The notes below the pieces were generated by a model, which had not been told where the DNA came from, searched no databases, and saw nothing but the letters and a program-made list of their open reading frames with translations. From Ventricola sp051883735 (lineage in GTDB: Bacteria > Bacillota > Clostridia > Christensenellales > Aristaeellaceae): a DNA stretch of 17,417 nt. The translations under genes and the position numbers were made by a program. Below are positions 12,205 to 17,417 of this stretch, piece by piece (the first letter of the stretch is position 1; each line of letters starts with the position of its first letter). The stretch covers positions 1 through 17,417 of the forward strand of contig JBJEUH010000138.1 in assembly GCA_051883735.1 (NCBI GenBank), read 5' to 3'.

Positions 12205-13173
12205 ATGGTACGCTATGTGATCAAAAGACTGCTGATCATGATTCCCCTGCTGCTTGCGGTCGGAATCATCATGTTCTCCCTGATGAACTTCGTTCCCGGC
12301 GATCCTGCGCAGCTGGCGCTGGGCTCGGGCGTTCATACGCAGGAGGAAATCGAACTCAAGCGGGAGGCGATGGGCCTGAACCGTCCCTTCATCGTCCGCC
12401 TCACGGAGTACATCTCCAATCTGTTCCTTCACTTTGACTTCGGCAAGAGCCTGATCTCGGGCACGGACATCAAGTACGAGCTGACCAAGCGCTTCCCCTA
12501 CACGTTCTATATCGCCGTGTACAGCATCCTGCTCACGGTCATCGTCGGTCTGCCGCTGGGCATCTATACGGCGGTGCACGCCAACAGCCTGGGCGACAAG
12601 GTCTCGCTGCTGGTGACGCTGCTGTTTGACTGCATGCCGAGCTTCTGGACGGCGCTGCTGCTGGTGCTCGCGTTCTCGCTGGGCCTCAAATGGCTGCCGT
12701 CCTCCGGCGCCTCCTCGTGGAAGCACTTCATCCTGCCCACCATCGCCAACTCGCTCGGAGGCCTTGCGGGCTTTACGCGTCAGGTGCGCGCCAGCATGCT
12801 GGAGGTCATCCGCTCCGATTACATCACGACGGCCCGCTCGAAGGGCCTCAAGGAGCGCGACGTCGTGTATCAGCATGCGCTGCCCAATGCGCTGATCCCG
12901 ATTCTGACCGTCATCGGCATGCGCTTTGGCAGCATGCTGGGCGGCGCCACGATCGTGGAGGTCGTGTTCTCGATCCCGGGCATCGGCCAGTATCTGGTCA
13001 ACGCGATCAACAGCCGCGACTACAACGCCTGCACCGGCGGCATCATCTTCATCGCCTTCACGTTCTCCGTCATCATGCTGCTGACCGACCTGCTCTACGC
13101 CTGGGTCGATCCCCGCATCAAGGCCCAGTACGCCTCCTCCAGCAAGAGAAAGAAGGTGACCCTCCATGCGTGA
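12205..13173 (+). CDS. ABC importer permease, DppB/OppB type
   Basis: A 322-residue inner-membrane permease with six predicted TM segments. The first (about 8-30) is followed by the family's MNFVPGDPAQLALG, and the EAA coupling loop is DYITTARSKGLKERDVVYQHALPNALIP (205-232), which docks on the ATPases. The C-terminal GGATIVEVVFSIPGIGQYLVNAI segment is characteristic of OppB/DppB. ATG 12205 follows AAAAGGAGA. It overlaps the next permease gene by 8 bp, showing tight translational coupling. It forms the transmembrane heterodimer with the downstream permease. Confidence 0.95.
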   Translation: MVRYVIKRLLIMIPLLLAVGIIMFSLMNFVPGDPAQLALGSGVHTQEEIELKREAMGLNRPFIVRLTEYISNLFLHFDFGKSLISGTDIKYELTKRFPYTFYIAVYSILLTVIVGLPLGIYTAVHANSLGDKVSLLVTLLFDCMPSFWTALLLVLAFSLGLKWLPSSGASSWKHFILPTIANSLGGLAGFTRQVRASMLEVIRSDYITTARSKGLKERDVVYQHALPNALIPILTVIGMRFGSMLGGATIVEVVFSIPGIGQYLVNAINSRDYNACTGGIIFIAFTFSVIMLLTDLLYAWVDPRIKAQYASSSKRKKVTLHA

Positions 13174-14128
13174 AGAGAATCACGGCCATGAGCACAAGGA
13201 GCATCGCATCCACAATGAGGTCATCCTGCCCGACGGCAGCATCAAGGAAAGGCGCGGAAGACATCACCGCAAGGAAAAGAGCCTCAAGCCCGGCTCGTTT
13301 GCCTATGTGTGGCGCAGCGTTTCGCACAACAAGGGCGCTGTCACAGGCATGGTCCTGCTGGCGCTGATCGTCGTGCTCTGCTTCCTTTCGCCGTATATCT
13401 GCCGGTATAAGTACGACGAATTCAACATCATGGAGTGGTATCAGACGCCCAACGCCAATCATCTGCTGGGCACCGACCAGATGGGCCGCGATCTGCTCTC
13501 CCGCGTGCTGTACGGCGCGCGCTATACGCTGATCATCGGCATCGCCGCGACGGCGATGTCGGCTGTGCTGGGCATCTTGCTGGGCGCCGTCGCGGGATAT
13601 TTCGGCGGGTTTGTCGATTCCTGCGTGATGCGCTTCCTGGATATTTTCCAGGCGTTCCCCACGCTGGTGCTGGCCATGGCCTTCTGCGCGGTGTTCGGCA
13701 CGGGCGTGGACAAGTGCATCCTGGCGCTGGGCATCACGGGCATTCCGGGCTTCGCCAGACTGATGCGCGCCAACATCCTGCGCATTGTGAACATGGAGTA
13801 CATCCAGGCGGCCAGGACGATCAACTGCCCGACGTGGAAGGTCATCGCCAAGCACATCATTCCCAACTCTGTTTCGCCGGTCATCGTGGAGATCGCCATG
13901 ACCATCAGCCGAAACGGTCTGACCTCCTCCTCCCTGAGCTTCCTGGGTCTGGGCGTCAAGGCGCCCAAGCCGGAATGGGGCGCCATGCTTTCCGAGGCGC
14001 GCGACTATATCCGCGACTATCCGCACATGGTCATCGTCCCCGGCATCTTCATCGTCATTACGGTTCTCAGCTTCAACCTGATCGGCGACGCGTTCCGCGA
14101 TGCGCTGGATCCGACGCTCAAGAATTGA
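13166..14128 (+). CDS. ABC importer permease, DppC/OppC type, with His-rich N-terminal extension
   Basis: A 320-residue permease. The OppC/DppC signature HLLGTDQMGRDLLSRVLYGAR (99-119) and the EAA loop EYIQAARTINCPTWKVIAKH (211-230) are clear, with six TM segments (first at about 60-76). Before the first TM is a hydrophilic N-terminus of about 55 residues with His at 6, 8, 10, 13, 16, 33 and 34 and many basic residues; family members usually have a shorter, non-His-rich one. It is expected on the cytoplasmic side and could bind a metal or regulate transport. GAAGGTGA in the end of the previous gene is its likely ribosome binding site. Confidence 0.94.
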   Translation: MREENHGHEHKEHRIHNEVILPDGSIKERRGRHHRKEKSLKPGSFAYVWRSVSHNKGAVTGMVLLALIVVLCFLSPYICRYKYDEFNIMEWYQTPNANHLLGTDQMGRDLLSRVLYGARYTLIIGIAATAMSAVLGILLGAVAGYFGGFVDSCVMRFLDIFQAFPTLVLAMAFCAVFGTGVDKCILALGITGIPGFARLMRANILRIVNMEYIQAARTINCPTWKVIAKHIIPNSVSPVIVEIAMTISRNGLTSSSLSFLGLGVKAPKPEWGAMLSEARDYIRDYPHMVIVPGIFIVITVLSFNLIGDAFRDALDPTLKN

Positions 14129-14140
14129 CGAGGTGGCACC

Positions 14141-15148
14141 ATGACAGAAATCAAAAAGGAAGAGGCCCTGTTTGAGGTCCGGAACCTGGTGGTGGAGTAC
14201 CATTCGGGGGATTCCATCATCCATGCGGTCAATGGGGTCTCCTTTGACCTGAAGGCCGGAGAGACGCTGGGCCTGGTGGGCGAGACCGGCGCCGGCAAGA
14301 CGTCCATTGCCCGCGCGTCCCTGCGCATCCTGCCGGAATACTCGGTGGAGAACGTCGCCGGCGAGATCCTGTATGAGGGAAAGGACGTCCTCAAAATGAA
14401 CGACGCCGAGCTGCGCGCGCTTCGCGGCGAGCACATCTCCATGATCTTCCAGGATCCCATGACGGCGCTCAACCCGGTCAAGACCGTGGCCTCGCAGATC
14501 GCCGAGGGCTACCAGGCGCATCACGGCTGCAGCAAGGCCGAGGCCAGGAGCGTGGCCATCGACATGCTTAAGCTGGTGGGCATCAGCCCGGACCGCGCGG
14601 ACGAGTATCCGCATCAGTTCTCCGGCGGCATGAAGCAGCGCGTGGTCATCGCGCTGGCCCTGGCCTGCTCGCCCAAGGTGCTGATCGCCGACGAGCCGAC
14701 GACGGCGCTGGATGTGACGATCCAGGCGCAGGTGCTCGATCTGATCAAGACCCTGCGCGAGGATCTGGGCACGGCCATGATCCTGATCACGCACGATCTG
14801 GGCATCGTCGCGGAGGTCTGCGACAAGGTCTGCGTCATCTACGCCGGCAAGATCGTGGAGAGCGGCACCAAGGAGGCCGTCTTCGATCATCCGACCCATC
14901 CGTACACCCAGGGGCTGTTTGCCGCCCTGCCGGATCTGGAGAAGGACGTGCGCAGGCTGACGCCGATCGAGGGGCTGCCGCCCGATCCTTCGGAGGTTCG
15001 CCGCTTCTGCGATTTCCTGGACCGCTGTCCGCATGCCTGCGGGCGGTGCAGGGAATTTGACAAGGACCAGATGGTGGAGGTTGCGCCCGGGCATTTCAGC
15101 AGGTGCTGGATGACCGGCGGAGAGGAGGACAAGCCATGTCGGCGTTAA
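14141..15148 (+). CDS. ABC importer ATPase, DppD/OppD type
   Basis: A 335-residue ATPase with Walker A GETGAGKT (47-54), Q-loop Gln104 (FQDP), signature FSGGMKQR (160-167), Walker B LIADEP (181-186), D-loop TALD and H-loop His218. The C-terminal oligopeptide/dipeptide extension carries cysteines at 290, 296, 300, 303 and 322 (RCPHACGRC, then HFSRC), positions that in some OppD proteins hold an iron-sulphur cluster; a cluster here is only possible. The start at 14141 lies 12 bp after the permease stop, with GAGGTGG upstream. The end overlaps the next ATPase gene by 13 bp. It pairs with the downstream ATPase to power import. Confidence 0.95.
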   Translation: MTEIKKEEALFEVRNLVVEYHSGDSIIHAVNGVSFDLKAGETLGLVGETGAGKTSIARASLRILPEYSVENVAGEILYEGKDVLKMNDAELRALRGEHISMIFQDPMTALNPVKTVASQIAEGYQAHHGCSKAEARSVAIDMLKLVGISPDRADEYPHQFSGGMKQRVVIALALACSPKVLIADEPTTALDVTIQAQVLDLIKTLREDLGTAMILITHDLGIVAEVCDKVCVIYAGKIVESGTKEAVFDHPTHPYTQGLFAALPDLEKDVRRLTPIEGLPPDPSEVRRFCDFLDRCPHACGRCREFDKDQMVEVAPGHFSRCWMTGGEEDKPCRR

Positions 15149-16092
15149 TGGAAGTGAAGGGGCTCAAGACGTATTTCAAGACCGCGGGCGGCATGGTGCA
15201 TGCGGTGGACGACGTTTCCTTCAGCATCATGGAGGGTGAAACCGTCGGCCTGGTCGGCGAGAGCGGCTGCGGCAAGTCCACGCTCGGCCGCACGCTGATC
15301 CACCTGAATGAAGCGACCGACGGACAGATCTTCTACAAGGGGAAGGACGTCACGCACCTTGGCAAGCGGGAGCTTGTTGACTTCCGCAGGGACGTCCAGA
15401 TGATCTTCCAGGACCCGTTTTCCTCGCTGGATCCGCGCCAGACCGTGCAGGACATCATCGAGGAGCCTCTGAGGCTCGTGGGCGGCATGAGCCGCGAGCA
15501 GCTGAGGGACCGCATCCACGAGCTGATGGATACGGTGGGCATCGAGAAGCGCCTGCGCATGTCCTATCCGCATGAGCTGGACGGCGGCCGCCGTCAGCGC
15601 GTGGGCATCGCGCGTGCGCTGGCGCTCAATCCCAAATTCATCGTCTGTGACGAGCCGGTATCGGCGCTGGACGTCTCGATTCAGGCGCAGATTCTCAATC
15701 TGCTCATGGATCTGCAGGAGAAGATGGGCCTGACCTATCTGTTCATCACGCACGACATGTCGGTCGTCAAGCACATCTCCAATCAGATCTGCGTGATGTA
15801 TCTGGGGCAGATGGTGGAAAAGAGCGAGAAAAATGAGCTCTTCGCGCATCCGCTCCATCCGTATACGAAGGCGCTGTTCTCCGCGATCCCGACGACGGAC
15901 ATCCATCACCGCAAGCAGAGAATCCTGCTCAAGGGCGAAATCAAATCGCCCATCAATCCGGGCCCCGGCTGCTGCTTCGCGCTGCGCTGCCCCTATGCGG
16001 ATGAGAGCTGCAAGGCCGACGTCCGTCTGCAGGAGGTCGGCGAAGGACATTTCGTCGCCTGCAACAAGGTCCGTGAGATCAATCAGCTGTAA
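15136..16092 (+). CDS. ABC importer ATPase, DppF/OppF type
   Basis: A 318-residue ATPase with Walker A GESGCGKS (41-48), Q-loop Gln92 (FQDP), Walker B FIVCDEP (168-174), D-loop SALD, H-loop His206, and the C-terminal extension with Cys280, 285, 292 and 309. The ABC signature reads ELDGGRRQR (147-155) instead of the usual LSGGQ-QR; the Ser that contacts ATP is Asp. The two glycines remain, so one of the two composite ATP sites may be catalytically degenerate. The start at 15136, with GAGGAGG just before it, is preferred over the open frame to 15103. Confidence 0.95.
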   Translation: MSALMEVKGLKTYFKTAGGMVHAVDDVSFSIMEGETVGLVGESGCGKSTLGRTLIHLNEATDGQIFYKGKDVTHLGKRELVDFRRDVQMIFQDPFSSLDPRQTVQDIIEEPLRLVGGMSREQLRDRIHELMDTVGIEKRLRMSYPHELDGGRRQRVGIARALALNPKFIVCDEPVSALDVSIQAQILNLLMDLQEKMGLTYLFITHDMSVVKHISNQICVMYLGQMVEKSEKNELFAHPLHPYTKALFSAIPTTDIHHRKQRILLKGEIKSPINPGPGCCFALRCPYADESCKADVRLQEVGEGHFVACNKVREINQL

Positions 16093-16128
16093 AAAAACGA
16101 TGAGGCCTCGCGCCGGAAGGTGAATGCC

Positions 16129-16683
16129 ATGGCAAGCTATCGAAGCACGTTTGAGGAGAATTTCAGGGCGGTCAAGGAGCCTGCGCAGAACAAAAAGGGG
16201 TACGTCATCCGCTATGTCTACATCGGCAAGTGGCACATCTGGCGTGCGGACAAGGCGACCGTCCGGCGAACCAAGCGGTTTTGCGCCCTTCTGTTCGTGC
16301 TGAGCGTGGCGATTGATCTGCTCGGCGCGCTGGCGGATTCGCCGCTGACCTACTCCAGGCTGGTCGCGCTGCCGGGCACCATGGCGCTGGCCGCGATGCT
16401 GGTGGAGGCGTTCGGCGTCTGCCAGTTCTGCCTGACGAAGGACAAAATGACGTGCCAGGATTTTCAGGATGTGAACACCAAGATGATGCTGGGCTCCTTC
16501 TTCCACGCGGCGCTGCTGCTGTGGGCCGCCCTGGCGGCCGCAGCCCAGCTGATCGGGACGGCGGCGACGCCCGCCGATGTGCTGGTTCCGCTCAGCTTCC
16601 TGGCGTCATCTGTGCTGGCAGGCGGGATTCTCTTCGTCTATCGTTCGCTTCCTCAGGGCGTCATGGAGAATGAGGACGCCTGA
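16129..16683 (+). CDS. Four-TM membrane protein of unknown function, last gene of the importer operon
   Basis: A 184-residue protein, not recognised. It has a charged N-terminus of about 48 residues containing GYVIRYVYIGKWHIWRADKA, then four hydrophobic segments (about 51-69, 78-100, 120-143 and 150-172) and a short acidic tail. Cysteines at 98, 101 and 109 (CQFC-x7-C) sit between TM2 and TM3. ATG 16129 has GGAAGG upstream; a GTG nine bases earlier is less well placed. The gene follows the second ATPase by 36 bp, so it is probably cotranscribed and may modify or assemble the importer, but that rests on position alone. Confidence 0.8.
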   Translation: MASYRSTFEENFRAVKEPAQNKKGYVIRYVYIGKWHIWRADKATVRRTKRFCALLFVLSVAIDLLGALADSPLTYSRLVALPGTMALAAMLVEAFGVCQFCLTKDKMTCQDFQDVNTKMMLGSFFHAALLLWAALAAAAQLIGTAATPADVLVPLSFLASSVLAGGILFVYRSLPQGVMENEDA

Positions 16684-16689
16684 GACGCG

Positions 16690-16836
16690 CTGCGGCCCTT
16701 CGCAGGGCGGAGGGCTGCAGGCCCAGGTGTTCTGATCCGGAGAGCAGAAAGGCGCAAGCGGAGCATCATTCCGGCTGCCGGTATGCTGTAAATCTTCTGA
16801 CTCTGTGCGCGAGGCCGGTGCCTGGCGCAGAAGATT
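16690..16836 (+). promoter_or_regulatory. Hairpin-rich leader upstream of the MATE gene
   Basis: The 180-bp gap contains CTGCG/CGCAG (16690-16705), GGGC-N5-GCCC (about 16713-16725), AGCAT-N4-CCGG-CTG-CCGG-T-ATGCT (16762-16787), and a long stem AATCTTCTG/CAGAAGATT (16791-16836) enclosing GCGC-g-AGGC-CGGT-GCCT-g-GCGC. The first two may end the importer transcript although T-tracts are missing. The last two fit a structured leader that could sense a ligand for the efflux gene. No known riboswitch class was recognised. Confidence 0.4.
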
Positions 16837-16863
16837 GACATAACAAAGAATGGGGGCTTTCCA

Positions 16864-17417
16864 ATGGCAAGGCAAATCAGCGCAGAAAAGAAGAACGCGA
16901 TGCTCAACGAGAACATCCGTACTCTGATTCCGCGCATGGCGATTCCGACGATTGTCGCGCAGCTGATCACGACGATCTACAATCTGGTCGATACATACTT
17001 CGTTTCGACGCTGGGCACCAATGCCACGGCTGCCGTCGGCGTCAACAACTCGCTTGAACGGACGATCACCCTGATCGGCAGCCTGATCGGCGCGGGCGCA
17101 TGCTCCTACATCGCCAGGCTGCTGGGCGCGAAGCGGGAGGAAGACGCCAACCGCGTCCTCTCCACCTCGTTTTTCACCGGCATCGGGGCGGGCCTGATCT
17201 TCATGATCGCCTGCCGCCTGTTCATGCGGCCGCTGGTCGATCTGCTGGGCGCGACGGATTCCTGCCGTGAATATTCCATTCAGTATGCGACCTATGTCCT
17301 GTATGCCGCGCCGTTCATGATCGGCAGCTTTATCCTGAACATGTGCCTGCGCTCCGAGGGCAGCGCGACCTATTCCATGATCGGCATCGGCTTTGGCGGC
17401 GTGCTCAACTGCTTCCT
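16864..17417 (+). CDS. MATE-family efflux transporter (3' end outside the window)
   Basis: The first 184 residues of what should be about 450 are present. The N-terminus is hydrophilic (ISAEKKNAMLNENIRTLIPRM). It is followed by the MATE-like PTIVAQLITTIYNLVDTYFV (27-46), and further helices include VGVNNSLERTITLIGSLIGAGA and a C-terminal visible part LNMCLRSEGSATYSMIGIG, which corresponds to the family's LR-x-EG-x2-x-(Y/R)-x-M motif. It exports drugs or metabolites using H+ or Na+. ATG 16864 has a G-rich GGGGG site about eight nucleotides upstream. It lies 180 bp after the importer operon and may be separately transcribed. Confidence 0.9.
   Translation, partial: MARQISAEKKNAMLNENIRTLIPRMAIPTIVAQLITTIYNLVDTYFVSTLGTNATAAVGVNNSLERTITLIGSLIGAGACSYIARLLGAKREEDANRVLSTSFFTGIGAGLIFMIACRLFMRPLVDLLGATDSCREYSIQYATYVLYAAPFMIGSFILNMCLRSEGSATYSMIGIGFGGVLNCF

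Noticed and set aside
13118..15094. 658-codon minus-strand frame opposite the permease and ATPase genes
   Set aside because: It spans two clear ABC genes on plus; the composition is low-complexity Arg/His/Asp/Gly and no start signal is present.
16835..16857. TTGACA upstream of the MATE gene as a -35 element
   Set aside because: No -10 hexamer lies 16-18 bp downstream, where the MATE ribosome binding site and start region lie.
1..17417. CRISPR array, tRNA, rRNA or insertion sequence
   Set aside because: No regularly spaced direct repeats, cloverleaf, rRNA signature or transposase frame was found on reading both strands.

Overview
The window is GC-rich DNA with strong GGAGG-type ribosome binding sites, short spacers and Firmicutes-style gene families: a GPH sugar symporter, FadR-type GntR, MarR, LysR, an Opp/Dpp-type ABC importer, a holin-like toxin and a DnaA with TTATCCACA boxes. 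It most likely comes from a GC-rich, gut-type member of the Clostridia (Bacillota). I cannot name a genus from sequence alone.

Layout. Positions 1-2695 (minus) hold a beta-galactosidase-type GH2 enzyme (cut by the window edge) and a GPH-family sugar:cation symporter, apparently a galactoside-use pair, separated by a three-hairpin intergenic repeat. Positions 2771-3144 hold a compact type I toxin-antitoxin candidate: a 30-residue membrane peptide on plus and a convergent antisense RNA on minus, with two good promoters and outward-facing terminators. Positions 3166-4768 hold dnaA (minus) and its upstream oriC, with four perfect and several near-perfect DnaA boxes and a run of palindromes. No dnaN, recF, rpmH or rnpA flanks dnaA, which is unusual.

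Positions 4896-7685 (all minus) hold a short-chain dehydrogenase, an ArsC-like protein that has lost its usual cysteine, TrmO (tRNA t6A methyltransferase) and a FadR-type GntR regulator whose stop overlaps the trmO start. Hairpin repeats sit in the gaps. Positions 7856-8923 (plus) hold a MarR regulator under a near-consensus promoter bracketed by two AAGGTACCTT palindromes, followed by a Cys/His-rich protein that looks like the MarR dimerisation helices without the DNA-binding domain. This pair is the most novel-looking element in the window. A bidirectional terminator separates it from a convergent LysR gene.

Positions 10492-16683 (plus) hold an Opp/Dpp-type ABC importer (binding protein, two permeases, two ATPases) and a small four-TM membrane protein, divergent from the LysR gene that may control it. 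A structured leader then precedes a MATE efflux gene that runs off the right edge. I saw no tRNA, rRNA, CRISPR array or insertion sequence.
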